A DNA stretch of 53,710 nucleotides. It comes from Rhodocyclaceae bacterium (GTDB taxonomy: Bacteria > Pseudomonadota > Gammaproteobacteria > Burkholderiales > Rhodocyclaceae). The notes under the pieces are model-generated. The model was given only the letters and a program-made list of their open reading frames with translations, was not told the DNA's origin and did no database searches. The stretch lies in the NCBI GenBank assembly GCA_026417115.1, contig JAOADW010000019.1:1-53710 (forward strand). Reading direction: 5' to 3'. Of this stretch, positions 1-8,428 are shown piece by piece; the stretch's first letter is position 1, and the number at the start of each line of letters is the position of its first letter. The position numbers and the translations under genes are program-made.

Positions 1-34
1 GGGTTAGATTGATGAATTCAATCATTTTATTCTC

Positions 35-210
35 CTCTGAACCATGCCCTGATTTCTAAGGGATTAAGACAGTGGCTACGGCAATGGCCTTCGTCAGGCA
101 GCGCTCTCTGAACCATGCCCTGATTTCTAAGGGATTAAGACGTTGATGTGTTTGGGGAGCGCACGCGCTATCTCGCTCTGAACCATGCCCTGATTTCTAA
201 GGGATGAGAC
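35..210 (+). CRISPR. CRISPR array, trailer end (three readable repeats)
   Basis: A 36-base direct repeat beginning CTCTGAACCATGCCC and ending GGGATTAAGAC occurs at 35-70 and 106-141 without a mismatch. A third copy at 176-210 is one base shorter and altered near its 3' end (GGGATGAGAC). The two spacers, 71-105 and 142-175, are 35 and 34 bases and unrelated to each other. The 34 bases before the first repeat are also spacer-sized, so the array probably continues to the left, outside the window. The ATTAAGAC 3' end resembles the usual 8-nt crRNA 5' handle, and decay lies on the right, so transcription is inferred to run rightward with the leader off-window. No cas gene is visible; the subtype cannot be named from this. 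Confidence 0.93.
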
Positions 211-244
211 CCAGCCGAGCTTTTTCAGGGACGCGCACGAATGC

Positions 245-280
245 CTCTGGACTATGCCTGGCTTTCCGAAGGGGAAATGG
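245..280 (+). repeat. degenerate fourth CRISPR repeat
   Basis: Starting exactly 34 bases after the third repeat, this stretch matches the consensus at 22 of 36 positions without gaps, including 17 of the first 22 (CTCTGGACTATGCC against CTCTGAACCATGCC). Spacing and similarity together indicate an ancient, decayed terminal repeat with a remnant spacer at 211-244. Beyond it the pattern is lost. Confidence 0.65.
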
Positions 281-512
281 CCAGGGCCAGGCGGCGTGCG
301 CTTGCCTTTGAGGCCTGCCGGGCCCGAAGGCGGTCAGAAAAGGCCTTGGTGCGCTCAGGCGCGGCAAGGCGCCGGCATTGGGCGTAGCCCGCGCAAGAAG
401 GCGCTCGGGGGGATAGCGAAGCGGAAGGAGTAGCTTTTCGGCCTTGTCGCCGGCGCGCCCTTTGCAGGGCGCGCGAAGGGCGATAGCGGGATTGCCGGCG
501 TGTTGGCGCGAG
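281..512. other. non-coding gap between CRISPR and hprK
   Basis: I see no convincing gene here; the open frames are low-complexity shadows of GC-rich sequence. An 8-bp perfect inverted repeat (453-460 with 467-474, six-base loop) lies downstream of hprK and could be a weak transcription end for the minus-strand operon, but no T-run follows it. The rapZ gene, which often follows hprK in Betaproteobacteria, is absent. Confidence 0.4.
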
Positions 513-1451
513 TTAGTCTTCGCTGTCGGCGATCGCCTTGCTTTGCCTATCGAGAAACTCTTGCATCGAATCGATGCCGCGCAAGAGGAGGATCGTCTGC
601 CGCACGGCGGCTTCGAGCAAGACGGCGAGGTTGCGGCCGGCAGCCACGGGCAGCACGATCTTGCGAATGGGCACGCCGAGGATGGTTTCCGTTTGCGCAT
701 CGAGCGGCAGGCGCGGCATTTCGCCGATGGCTTGGGGTTTTTGCAGATGTACGATCAGGCGCAGGCGCATCTTGCGCCGACAGGCCGTTTCGCCAAAGAC
801 GGTGCGGATGTTGAGCAAACCCAGGCCGCGCACTTCGATGAAATCGCGCAGTAGCTCGGGGCACCGGCCTTCGAGCGTGTCGGGCGCCACGCGCGAGACT
901 TCGACGACGTCGTCGGCCACGAGGCCGTGGCCGCGGGTGATCAGTTCGAGCCCCAGTTCGCTCTTGCCGACGCCGGAATCGCCGGTGATGAGGACGCCGA
1001 CGCCGAGCACGTCCATGAAGACGCCATGGAGGGTGACGGTTTCGGCGAGCTGGCGCGAGACATAGGCGCGCAGCGCGTCGATGACCTGCGCCGTGGGCAG
1101 GGGGGTGGCGAAAAGCGGCGTGTCGCTTTCTTGACAGAGCGCGGCGATTTCCGGCAGGACGTCGCAGCCGTCCGCGACGATGATCGCCGGCGGGTGTGCG
1201 GCGAGGATTTGCTGGAAGATGCTGCCGTCTTTTTTGCGAGCTTGCCGGCGATACCAGAGGATTTCGGGCGAGCCGAGCACCTGGATGCGATCGGGGTGGA
1301 TCGGGTTCAGATGGCCGACGAGGTCGGCAGGCGAGACGTCGTCGCGCACGACGGCGATGGCGCGGTCGAGCGCGCCGGAGAGCCATTGGAGCTTGAGGCG
1401 CTCGCGGTTTTTTTCGAATAGTTGGGCGACGATCAGGCGGCGGGTCGCCAT
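513..1451 (-). CDS. hprK: HPr kinase/phosphorylase
   Basis: The 312-residue product has the family layout: an N-terminal domain (about 1-130) and a C-terminal kinase domain with P-loop GDSGVGKS at 157-164 and the HprK signature EVRGLGLLNIR at 206-216. The family phosphorylates and dephosphorylates the seryl site of HPr in the cytoplasm. In Betaproteobacteria it belongs to an incomplete, regulatory PTS rather than sugar uptake. The start overlaps the end of ptsN by 19 bases, implying co-translation with EIIA-Ntr. No ptsH or ptsI lies in the window. The identification is firm; the physiological signal is not visible. Confidence 0.97.
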   Translation of the reverse strand: MATRRLIVAQLFEKNRERLKLQWLSGALDRAIAVVRDDVSPADLVGHLNPIHPDRIQVLGSPEILWYRRQARKKDGSIFQQILAAHPPAIIVADGCDVLPEIAALCQESDTPLFATPLPTAQVIDALRAYVSRQLAETVTLHGVFMDVLGVGVLITGDSGVGKSELGLELITRGHGLVADDVVEVSRVAPDTLEGRCPELLRDFIEVRGLGLLNIRTVFGETACRRKMRLRLIVHLQKPQAIGEMPRLPLDAQTETILGVPIRKIVLPVAAGRNLAVLLEAAVRQTILLLRGIDSMQEFLDRQSKAIADSED

Positions 1452-1894
1452 GCCGAAAACAATGCATGCACGGCCGCGGCGTCGGGGGCGTGCGCGAGCT
1501 GCTCGCGGAAGCCTTTGTCCGAGAACATCTGCGCGAGCTCGGAGAGCATCTGCAAATGGAGCTCGGTGGCGGCCTCAGGCACAAGCAGCACGAAGAGCAT
1601 GGAAACCGGCAGGCCATCCGGCGCGTCGAACGGGATCGGCGCGGCCAGGCGCAAGAAGGCGCCATGGGCTTCCTTGAGCCCTTTGATGCGGCCATGCGGG
1701 ATGGCGATGCCGAGCCCCAGGCCGGTGGAGCCCATTTTTTCGCGCGCGAAGAGGGCATCATAGACATGCGTGCGCGGAATGCCTTGATGGGCTTCGAAGA
1801 GGGCGCCGGCCTGCTCGAAAACGCGCTTTTTGCTCGTGGCTGCGAAATCGAGCAGGATGTTCTCGGTTTTCAATACCTTGGCGATCAGATTCAT
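1433..1894 (-). CDS. ptsN: nitrogen-regulatory PTS protein EIIA-Ntr
   Basis: The 153-residue protein is a single PTS EIIA type-2 domain. The phosphoacceptor histidine is H67 in GLGIAIPHGR, preceded by the usual REKMGSTGLG segment. Family members receive phosphate from HPr/NPr and regulate potassium, nitrogen and stress functions by protein contacts. It sits just downstream of hpf and rpoN, the classic association, and upstream of hprK with overlapping frames. A good sigma-70 type promoter (2050-2078) and a roughly 150-base leader with a strong hairpin precede it, so it can be expressed apart from rpoN. Confidence 0.97.
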   Translation of the reverse strand: MNLIAKVLKTENILLDFAATSKKRVFEQAGALFEAHQGIPRTHVYDALFAREKMGSTGLGLGIAIPHGRIKGLKEAHGAFLRLAAPIPFDAPDGLPVSMLFVLLVPEAATELHLQMLSELAQMFSDKGFREQLAHAPDAAAVHALFSAWRPAA

Positions 1895-1921
1895 GGTGTG
1901 CTTCGCAGCAGGGGGCGCGCA

Positions 1922-1939
1922 CGCGGGCGTTCGCCCGCG
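1922..1939 (-). promoter_or_regulatory. strong hairpin in the ptsN leader
   Basis: A perfect inverted repeat (CGCGGGC at 1922-1928 with GCCCGCG at 1933-1939, four-base loop) lies about 28 bases upstream of the ptsN start codon, inside the predicted untranslated leader. It could affect ribosome access or act as an attenuator. No T-run follows it, so a terminator is unlikely. Confidence 0.45.
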
Positions 1940-2049
1940 GCTTGCGCGCGATCTACGCTTTGCCGCATCCGCGCAGCCTAGGCATGCTGAGCGCGCATCG
2001 CCCCGCCTTGGGCGCGCCGGCGCATGCGCAAGATACGGCGTAACGGAGA

Positions 2050-2078
2050 AGTATACCCTTTGCCCCTTCCTTGGCCAA
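2050..2078 (-). promoter_or_regulatory. sigma-70 type promoter of ptsN-hprK
   Basis: Read on the minus strand, TTGGCC (2073-2078) and TATACT (2050-2055) are separated by exactly 17 bases. This would start transcription near 2043, just after the hpf stop codon, giving a leader of about 150 bases before ptsN. Confidence 0.6.
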
Positions 2079-2080
2079 GG

Positions 2081-2392
2081 TCATTCGAGGATTGGCCGCT
2101 CGTGGGGGTGGCCATAGTGCTTTTCCTTGTATTTCTGCACCTGACGGTCGAGCTTTTCGATCAAAAGATCGATCGCGGCGTACATGTCGCCGTCGGTGGC
2201 GCTGGCGGTGATGTCCTTGCCGCGCACATGCAGCGTGACTTCGGCTTTGTGCGTGAGTTTCTCGACCGACAGGATCACATGGGTATTGGTGACATGGTCG
2301 AAGTGATTGATCACTTTGTTGAGCTTTTGCGTGACATAGTCGCGCAGTGCGGGCGTGACCTCGACGTGGTGACCGGTGATGTTGAGATTCAT
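2081..2392 (-). CDS. hpf: short ribosome hibernation promoting factor
   Basis: This 103-residue protein has the HPF/YfiA fold signature: MNLNITGHHVEVTP at the start, then TLHVRGKDITA and DMYAAIDLLIEKLDRQV. The length matches the short HPF class, without the C-terminal dimerisation domain of long HPF. It binds the 30S decoding region and promotes inactive ribosome dimers in stationary phase. It follows rpoN by 12 bases, the conserved rpoN-hpf-ptsN order, and a GGAGC ribosome binding site lies just before the ATG. Confidence 0.95.
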   Translation of the reverse strand: MNLNITGHHVEVTPALRDYVTQKLNKVINHFDHVTNTHVILSVEKLTHKAEVTLHVRGKDITASATDGDMYAAIDLLIEKLDRQVQKYKEKHYGHPHERPILE

Positions 2393-2404
2393 ATTGGCTC
2401 CTTG

Positions 2405-3847
2405 TTAGAGTGTCTTGCGTTGGGCAACCGCGGGGATGCCCAGCGATTCACGGTATTTGGCGACCGTGCGCCGCGCCACGGTGATGCCCTGAGCGGCGAG
2501 GATCTCTGCGATTTTCGCATCGGACAATGGCTTTTGGCCATCTTCGGCGGCGATCAGCTGCTTGATCAAGGCCCGGATCGCGGTCGATGAGGCGGCGCCG
2601 CCGCTTTCGGTGGCGACATGGCTGCCGAAGAAGTATTTGAGTTCGAAGATGCCGCGTGGGCTCGCCAGGTATTTCTGGTTGGTGACGCGGGAGACGGTCG
2701 ATTCGTGCAGGCCCACGGTCTCGGCGATTTCGCGCAGCGTCAGCGGGCGCATGGCGACTTCGCCATGATCGAAGAACGCGCGCTGGCGATCGACGATGGC
2801 TTGCGCGACGCGCAGGATCGTCTGCGCGCGCTGTTCGATGTTTTTGATCAGCCATTTGGCTTCCTGCAGCTGGCCAACGAGATTGCCGCCGCCGTTGGCG
2901 CGGTTTTGGCGGATGAGATCGGCATAGAGGCGGTTGATGCGCAGCTTGGGCACCGCCTCTTGGTTGAGAAAGGCCGTCCAGCGTCCCTGCACTTTGCGCA
3001 CGATGACGTCTGGCGTGACGTAGCGCGGCTCGATAAAGGCATAGGGAGCGCCGGGGCGGGGGTTGAGCGTGCGAATGAGCTGCATCGCCGCGCGCAGGGC
3101 GTCTTCGTCGCAACCTATGGCTTTCTTGAGCGCGGAATAGTCGCGCGCGGCGAGCGTTTCTAGATGCTCGGCGACGATCGCGCGCGCCAGCCGCTGGGTG
3201 TCCGAGGGCGGCAAGTTGTCCAGCTGTAAGAGCAGGCATTCGCGCGCATCGCGCGCGCCCACGCCCGGCGGATCGAAGCTTTGCAGATGTTTGAGCGCAA
3301 TGGCGAGGTTTTCCAGCTTCTCTTCGGGCGCGCCGGCGATTTCCGCAGGCATGACCTCGGCCAGCTCTTCGAGGGAGGCAGAGAGATAGCCGTCTTCTTC
3401 GAGCGCTTCGATGAGGAACGCCACGCGCGCCTTTTCGGCGTCGGACAACTGGGAAAGCGCGAGTTGCTCGGTCAGATGGTCGCGCAGCGTGACGTGCGCG
3501 GGGGCGATTTCGCCGGCTTCGACGTCTTCGTCATTGGGGTCGCGCACGCCGCCCTGGGCGACCGCCTGCCATTCGCCGGCGTCGATGCTCCATTCGGCGG
3601 CAAGCAACGATTCTTGCGGCTGCGCGTCCTCGGCGCTGGCTTCGGCATGCGCCAGCGCATCCTCGGCGCCGCCCGCATAAGCCGGCGTTTCGGCGTCGAC
3701 GCGTTCGAGCAGCGGGTTGTCTTGTAGCGCCTGCTCGATTTCCTGGTTGAGCTCCAACGTGGAAAGCTGCAACAGTCGTATCGACTGCTGCAATTGTGGC
3801 GTGAGCGCCAGATGCTGGGTGAGTTTGAGGGAAAGCTGCGGCTTCAC
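2405..3847 (-). CDS. rpoN: RNA polymerase sigma-54 factor
   Basis: The product carries all three RpoN regions: an N-terminal activator-interaction region rich in Q and L (LTPQLQQSIRLLQLS), an acidic linker, the core-binding domain, and the C-terminal RpoN box ARRTVAKYRE at about 458-467. I chose the GTG at 3847, which yields MKPQLSLKL, because it aligns with the family N-terminus and begins four bases after the lptB stop. An ATG at 3898 would add 17 atypical residues and overlap lptB. With 480 residues it has the usual length. It directs activator-dependent transcription from -24/-12 promoters. Placement between lptB and hpf is the standard proteobacterial order. Confidence 0.96.
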   Translation of the reverse strand: MKPQLSLKLTQHLALTPQLQQSIRLLQLSTLELNQEIEQALQDNPLLERVDAETPAYAGGAEDALAHAEASAEDAQPQESLLAAEWSIDAGEWQAVAQGGVRDPNDEDVEAGEIAPAHVTLRDHLTEQLALSQLSDAEKARVAFLIEALEEDGYLSASLEELAEVMPAEIAGAPEEKLENLAIALKHLQSFDPPGVGARDARECLLLQLDNLPPSDTQRLARAIVAEHLETLAARDYSALKKAIGCDEDALRAAMQLIRTLNPRPGAPYAFIEPRYVTPDVIVRKVQGRWTAFLNQEAVPKLRINRLYADLIRQNRANGGGNLVGQLQEAKWLIKNIEQRAQTILRVAQAIVDRQRAFFDHGEVAMRPLTLREIAETVGLHESTVSRVTNQKYLASPRGIFELKYFFGSHVATESGGAASSTAIRALIKQLIAAEDGQKPLSDAKIAEILAAQGITVARRTVAKYRESLGIPAVAQRKTL

Positions 3848-3851
3848 GGCT

Positions 3852-4589
3852 TTACAAACGGAAATGTTCGCCGAGATAGACGCGGCGTACACTTTCATTA
3901 TCGATGATCTCGGCAGGATGTCCAGCCGCCAGCACGGCGCCTTCGTTGATGATCCAGGCGCGATCGCAGATGCCCAGGGTTTCGCGCACGTTGTGGTCCG
4001 TGATCAGGATGCCGATGCCGTTTTCCTTGAGGAAATGCACGATCTTTTGGATGTCGAGCACAGCGATCGGATCGACGCCGGCGAAGGGCTCGTCCAGCAG
4101 GATGAAGCGCGGCCGCACCGCCAGGGCGCGTGCGATCTCGACGCGTCGGCGCTCGCCGCCCGAAAGCGCGGCGGCGCGCTGATGTCGGAGGTGCGTGATG
4201 TGCAGCGCTTCAAGGAGTTCTGTAAGGCGCGCCTCGATCGTCGGCGCATCGGCGTGCCGGAGTTCGAGCACGGCGCGAATGTTTTCGGCGACCGTGAGCT
4301 TGCGGAAGATCGAGTTTTCTTGGGGAAGATAGGAAAGCCCCAGACGCGCGCGCTTGTGCATCGGCAGATGCGTGAGCCGATGCTCGCGGCCATCGTCGTC
4401 GCGCAAAAGGATTTCGCCGCCGTCGGCGGCGGTCAGGCCGACGATCATGTAAAAGCATGTGGTCTTGCCTGCGCCATTCGGCCCCAAGAGGCCGACCACT
4501 TCACCGCCCGCGAGGTCGAGGCTGACGTCGCGCACCACGGTGCGGCCGCGGTATTTCTTGACGAGGTGCGAGGCGATGAGTCGGCTCAT
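3852..4589 (-). CDS. lptB: LPS export ABC transporter ATP-binding protein
   Basis: A 245-residue ABC ATPase with Walker [10 protein letters not shown] (36-44), signature LSGGE (142-146) and Walker B FILLDEP (162-168). Position directly upstream of rpoN and high family likeness identify LptB, which powers LptFG to extract lipopolysaccharide from the inner membrane and pass it along the LptCAD bridge. The partner lptE is encoded further along in this window (37918-38406). lptA and lptC, usually immediately upstream, are not here: recX and recA occupy that place, so the lpt cluster is split. The start overlaps the recX stop as ATGA. Confidence 0.96.
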   Translation of the reverse strand: MSRLIASHLVKKYRGRTVVRDVSLDLAGGEVVGLLGPNGAGKTTCFYMIVGLTAADGGEILLRDDDGREHRLTHLPMHKRARLGLSYLPQENSIFRKLTVAENIRAVLELRHADAPTIEARLTELLEALHITHLRHQRAAALSGGERRRVEIARALAVRPRFILLDEPFAGVDPIAVLDIQKIVHFLKENGIGILITDHNVRETLGICDRAWIINEGAVLAAGHPAEIIDNESVRRVYLGEHFRL

Positions 4590-5023
4590 GGGTCGCAGGG
4601 TTCGCGCAGCAGACGATGGATTAGCTCAGAGGAGAAACCGCGCGCGGCCAGAAAGCGCGCCTGCCGCGCCCATTCTTGGGCGTTCCGCGGCGGGGCGGCG
4701 AATTTCTTGCGCAAAAGCGCTCGAGCGACGGAAAGCTCGTCGTTGCCAAGCACTTCTGCAAGCTTCTCGGCGATGAGCGAAGGGGCGATGCCTTTTTCGG
4801 CCAGGGCGCGGGCGAGATAGGCGCGGCCATACCGGTGCGCGCGCGCGCGCAAATAGGCTTCCGCCGCGCGCGCATCAGACAGCAAACCCTGCCTCTCGAG
4901 CTCGTCGAGCAAGGCATCGATTTGCTCGGGGCGGCCATGGGAGGCGAGCTTGCGCGCCAGCCCCAGGCGTGTGTATTCGCGGCGCGCAAGGCAGCGTAAG
5001 GCGCGACGACGCAGTTCATCCAC
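4586..5023 (-). CDS. recX: regulatory protein RecX
   Basis: The 145-residue product starting at a GTG (5023, [18 protein letters not shown]) has the three-helix repeats typical of RecX, including [17 protein letters not shown] and the final [16 protein letters not shown]. RecX binds and modulates RecA filaments. The GTG start overlaps the recA stop by eight bases and gives the usual family length. Longer in-frame readings run into recA coding sequence and look unlike any protein. The stop overlaps the lptB start as ATGA, so lptB may be partly coupled to recX. Confidence 0.93.
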   Translation of the reverse strand: MDELRRRALRCLARREYTRLGLARKLASHGRPEQIDALLDELERQGLLSDARAAEAYLRARAHRYGRAYLARALAEKGIAPSLIAEKLAEVLGNDELSVARALLRKKFAAPPRNAQEWARQARFLAARGFSSELIHRLLREPCDP

Positions 5024-6035
5024 CGGCGCCGACGTCGGGAAGCAACGCAACGCCAGCGGCAGCGCGGATCTTGTTTTCGATCTCGCGCGCAAGCTGCGGG
5101 TGCGCACGCAAGAATTCGCGCGCATTGTCTTTGCCTTGGCCGATCTTTTCGCCCTGATAGGCATACCAGGCGCCGGACTTGTCGAGGATCTTGTATTCGA
5201 CGCCGAGATCGACGATCTCGCCTTCGCGCGAAATGCCTTCGCCATAGAGGATGTCGAAGTTGGCCTCTTTGAAGGGCGGCGCGACCTTGTTCTTGACCAC
5301 CTTGACCTTGGTTTCGGAACCGATGACCTCGTCGCCTTTCTTGATGCTGCCTAGACGCCGGATGTCCATGCGCACGGAGGCATAGAATTTGAGCGCGTTG
5401 CCGCCCGTGGTGGTTTCCGGGTTGCCAAACATCACGCCGATCTTCATGCGGATTTGGTTGATGAAGATCACCAGGGTGTTGGTGCGCTTGATGTTGGCGG
5501 TGAGCTTTCTGAGCGCCTGGCTCATGAGCCTTGCCTGCAGGCCAGGCAATTGGTCGCCCATTTCGCCTTCGATTTCGGCTTTGGGCACGAGCGCAGCCAC
5601 CGAGTCGATGACGATCAGATCGACACCGCCCGAGCGCACGAGCATGTCGGCGATCTCGAGGGCCTGCTCGCCGGTGTCCGGCTGCGAAATCAGCATCTCG
5701 GGCACATTGACGCCAAGCTTGGACGCATAGACCGGGTCAAGCGCGTTTTCGGCGTCGATGTAAGCGGCCACTCCGCCCTGCTTTTGCACTTCGGCGACGA
5801 CTTGCAAGCATAAGGTGGTCTTGCCCGAAGATTCGGGGCCATAGATTTCGACGATACGCCCGCGTGGCAGGCCGCCGACGCCGAGGGCGATGTCAAGCCC
5901 CAGCGAACCTGTGGAGACGACCTGCAGGTCTTGCTCGATGCGTTCGGCGCCCATCTTCATGATCGAGCCCTTGCCGAACTGCTTTTCGATCTGGGAAAGA
6001 GCCGCCTGTAACGCTTTCGCTTTGTTTTCGTCCAT
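5016..6035 (-). CDS. recA: recombinase RecA
   Basis: A 339-residue RecA with Walker [10 protein letters not shown] (66-74), the L1/L2 DNA-binding loop region and the usual C-terminal domain. It catalyses homologous strand exchange and stimulates LexA self-cleavage. The ATG at 6035 begins MDENKAKAL, the normal N-terminus. I looked through the 169 bases up to pncC for a CTGT-N8-ACAG LexA operator and saw none, so SOS control, if present, uses a diverged site or an upstream promoter. recX follows with overlapping frames. Confidence 0.98.
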   Translation of the reverse strand: MDENKAKALQAALSQIEKQFGKGSIMKMGAERIEQDLQVVSTGSLGLDIALGVGGLPRGRIVEIYGPESSGKTTLCLQVVAEVQKQGGVAAYIDAENALDPVYASKLGVNVPEMLISQPDTGEQALEIADMLVRSGGVDLIVIDSVAALVPKAEIEGEMGDQLPGLQARLMSQALRKLTANIKRTNTLVIFINQIRMKIGVMFGNPETTTGGNALKFYASVRMDIRRLGSIKKGDEVIGSETKVKVVKNKVAPPFKEANFDILYGEGISREGEIVDLGVEYKILDKSGAWYAYQGEKIGQGKDNAREFLRAHPQLAREIENKIRAAAGVALLPDVGAGG

Positions 6036-6204
6036 ATCGGTGTCCAAGTAGCCGAGAGTGAAAAAACGCCCAACCGCGCCGCTGCCTTGGCCGACGCATC
6101 GCACGCCGGGGCGAAGAGCGCGGCTTGTTGGCGACGTCCGCACGTCCCTGCTGGGTTCAGGCGAGCGCAAAGGGCGTGGCGAACTTTGCCAGAGCTTTCC
6201 GCAA

Positions 6205-6714
6205 TTATGGCATGCTTTTTGCCAGATCGATCAAGCCCTGCAAGGCATGGATGACAGCCTGACGCCGAATCGCCTCGCGGTCGCCCGAAAAGTGCTGCCG
6301 CTCGCTGCGCAAAAGACGGATCGCCCCGTCCGGCGCGCGCGCCGCCCACGCGAAGCAGACGGCGCCCACGGGCTTGTCGAGGCTGCCGCCGGTTGGTCCT
6401 GCGATGCCCGTGATCGCGACGGCAAGGTGGGCGTGCGAGTGTGCGAGCGCTCCGCTCGCCATCTCGCGCGCCGTCTCCAAACTCACGGCGCCATGCGCGG
6501 CGAGCGTTTGCTCGGCGACGCCCAACATCTCGACCTTCGCCGCATTCGCATAGGTGACGAAGCCGCGCTCGAACCAACCGGAACTGCCTGCGGTGTGAGT
6601 GATCACTTGCGCTAGCCAGCCGCCCGTGCACGATTCGGCCGTGGCGACCAAGAGCCCGCGCGCGCGGCAGGCCTCACCCAGCGCGGCGGACAATTCGGAA
6701 AGTTCGGCGTCCAT
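6205..6714 (-). CDS. pncC: nicotinamide-nucleotide amidohydrolase, PncC/CinA C-terminal family
   Basis: The 169-residue protein is the stand-alone CinA C-terminal domain, with [12 protein letters not shown] near the N-terminus (Ser and Cys of the active region) and [12 protein letters not shown] in the middle. The family deamidates NMN to nicotinate mononucleotide, recycling a by-product of NAD-dependent DNA ligase. I chose the ATG at 6714 (MDAELSEL), 13 bases after the chemoreceptor stop. A longer frame from 6777 would overlap that gene. Its position upstream of recA is the common arrangement. Confidence 0.93.
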   Translation of the reverse strand: MDAELSELSAALGEACRARGLLVATAESCTGGWLAQVITHTAGSSGWFERGFVTYANAAKVEMLGVAEQTLAAHGAVSLETAREMASGALAHSHAHLAVAITGIAGPTGGSLDKPVGAVCFAWAARAPDGAIRLLRSERQHFSGDREAIRRQAVIHALQGLIDLAKSMP

Positions 6715-6727
6715 GAGGAAAAGCGGC

Positions 6728-7885
6728 TTATAGGCGGAAACGCGCGAGCGTTTGCCCCAAACGGCCAGACTGCTCATCGAGCGCGCCGGCAGTGGCGGCG
6801 ATGGCGGCGACGCTGGCGACGTTGTCTTGTGCGAGCGTATCCAGACGGCTCATATGCGAGGCCATCTGGGCGAGATCATCCCGCAGCTTTTGCGCCACCG
6901 CAGCCGCCTTGTCGGCCAGCGTCGTGGATTGGCCGATCAGCGCGTGGGCGCTTTCTAGGATCTTTTCGACTTTTTCCGATTCGGCGGCAAGCCCATGCAT
7001 CCGGGCCGCTTGCTCACGAATGCGGCCGGAGGTGGTTTCGATGCCGGCGACGATGCCACCCACGGTGCGATTGATTTCGACGAGGCTTGCCTGGGTGCGC
7101 TCGGCGAGCTTTCTGACCTCGTCGGCTACGACGGCGAAGCCGCGCCCCATTTCTCCGGCGCGCGCAGCCTCGATGGCGGCGTTGAGCGCCAAGAGGTTGG
7201 TCTGGTCGGCGATTTCCGAGACGGTGGCGAGGATGCGGTCGATCTGGGCGACGTTGGCGGAGAGTTCGGTGAATCCGCTGGCGAGCGCCTCCGTTTGGGC
7301 GACATTGTCCTTGAGGGAGACGAACATCTCGTCGATCTCGCGTTGAGCCTCCACGAGGCTCGTGCGGCTATTGGCCAGGTCATCGCGCGTGCCCACGGCT
7401 TCGGTGGCGAGCTCTTCAAGCTCGCTGCGAATGTGTTCGGTGGTCGTGCGCGCCGCGGTGGCGATCTCCGCAGTCGTCGCCGCGCTGCGCTCGATGGCCT
7501 GCGCATCGCGTCTGACCTGGCCAGCGACTTCGGCCGTGCGGGCGGCTGCGCTTTGCGCTTCCTCCAACGTGGCGCGCACGGCGCCGCGAAAGTCGTCTAC
7601 GGAGCCGACGACCTCGCGAATCTCTTCGCTGAAGTTCGTGGCGACCGTGCATGGCCGAGACAAGTCGAGCGAGGCGATGTGGCGCAGATAACTCGCAAGA
7701 TCTCGCCAGGCCACGACACCCCACCGTTTTTCGTCGAGGTCATGAATGAAGACGACGAGAGCGATCAAGTATTGGACGCCGCTGCCGATCGGATTGTCGG
7801 TGAAGAAAGTGGCGTTGATCAGCAAAAGGGCGACGCCGATCCAATGCACCAGCCGCATGCGCAAAAACAACGAGCGGGCGTTCAT
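6728..7885 (-). CDS. methyl-accepting chemotaxis protein with minimal membrane anchor
   Basis: The 385-residue product has two hydrophobic segments at about 8-26 and 33-49 joined by a very short loop, then a coiled-coil signalling domain with the highly conserved hairpin tip ([36 protein letters not shown]). There is no periplasmic sensor domain and no clear HAMP domain, so it may sense a membrane or cytoplasmic state. The start is set by the GGAGG at 7891-7895 ahead of the ATG at 7885; the ATG at 7897 lacks such a site. No che genes are nearby. It is probably an orphan receptor; the signal is unknown. Confidence 0.9.
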   Translation of the reverse strand: MNARSLFLRMRLVHWIGVALLLINATFFTDNPIGSGVQYLIALVVFIHDLDEKRWGVVAWRDLASYLRHIASLDLSRPCTVATNFSEEIREVVGSVDDFRGAVRATLEEAQSAAARTAEVAGQVRRDAQAIERSAATTAEIATAARTTTEHIRSELEELATEAVGTRDDLANSRTSLVEAQREIDEMFVSLKDNVAQTEALASGFTELSANVAQIDRILATVSEIADQTNLLALNAAIEAARAGEMGRGFAVVADEVRKLAERTQASLVEINRTVGGIVAGIETTSGRIREQAARMHGLAAESEKVEKILESAHALIGQSTTLADKAAAVAQKLRDDLAQMASHMSRLDTLAQDNVASVAAIAATAGALDEQSGRLGQTLARFRL

Positions 7886-7890
7886 CGATT

Positions 7891-7895
7891 CCTCC
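7891..7895 (-). promoter_or_regulatory. ribosome binding site deciding the chemoreceptor start
   Basis: GGAGG on the minus strand lies five bases before the ATG at 7885 and overlaps the alternative in-frame ATG at 7897, which it therefore cannot serve. Confidence 0.75.
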
Positions 7896-7918
7896 ATCTT
7901 TTTGGGGGCGCGCCGATT

Positions 7919-8428
7919 CTAGTCAAGCCAGGAAGCAGCGGTCTTGATCAAGGATAAGAGAATCAACGCGTAGGCCGCGGCGACGAGATCGTCGAGCATC
8001 ACGCCCAGGCCGTTTTTCAGGCGTTCATCGATTGCGCGGGCGGGTGGCGGCTTTGCCACGTCAAAGAAACGAAACGCCAAAAACGCGGCGAGTTGCCAGG
8101 CGAGCTCGCTGGGCGCGAGAAAGAGCACGCACCAGAATGGCACGATTTCGTCCCAGACGATCGCGCCGTGATCGGGCAGACCGAGGTTGCGGCCAGTGAC
8201 CTCGCAGGCGAGCACCCCGACGGCGAAGGCCAAGGCGAGGAAGGCGGCGAAGAAAAGATCATGGGGCAAGAGCGCGCGCAAAAGCGGATACGTCGCCCAG
8301 GCGAAGGCCGTGCCGACGGTGCCGGAAGCCCAGGGCGAAAGCCCGCTGCCGAAGCCGCAGGCGATGAGGTGCGCGGGGTGGGCGAGCAGGAAAGCGGGCG
8401 GCGGCGGGGGCGAGCGCTTGATGTTCAT
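7919..8428 (-). CDS. pgpA: phosphatidylglycerophosphatase A
   Basis: This 169-residue membrane protein carries the PgpA motifs WASGTVGTA, WDEIVPFW, FRFFDVAKPPP and GVMLDDLVAA, separated by hydrophobic helices. It dephosphorylates phosphatidylglycerophosphate to phosphatidylglycerol in the inner membrane. It overlaps thiL as ATGA, the conserved thiL-pgpA pair at the end of the riboflavin/nusB operon. The proline run near the N-terminus (PPPPP) is unusual but lies outside the domain. Confidence 0.95.
   Translation of the reverse strand: MNIKRSPPPPPAFLLAHPAHLIACGFGSGLSPWASGTVGTAFAWATYPLLRALLPHDLFFAAFLALAFAVGVLACEVTGRNLGLPDHGAIVWDEIVPFWCVLFLAPSELAWQLAAFLAFRFFDVAKPPPARAIDERLKNGLGVMLDDLVAAAYALILLSLIKTAASWLD

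Noticed and set aside
306..341. Possible fifth CRISPR repeat (CTTTGAGGCCTGCC...)
   Set aside because: It matches the consensus poorly beyond the first 14 bases and the gap from the fourth unit is 25 bases, not 34-35.
453..474. Rho-independent terminator of the hprK operon
   Set aside because: The stem is perfect but no T-run follows on the minus strand.
197..700. Minus-strand reading frame of 167 codons near the CRISPR array
   Set aside because: It overlaps hprK, is compositionally biased (Arg/Pro/Ser) and has no recognisable domain; it is a GC-rich shadow frame.
6036..6204. LexA operator upstream of recA
   Set aside because: No CTGT or ACAG half-sites at the proper distance are present in this interval.
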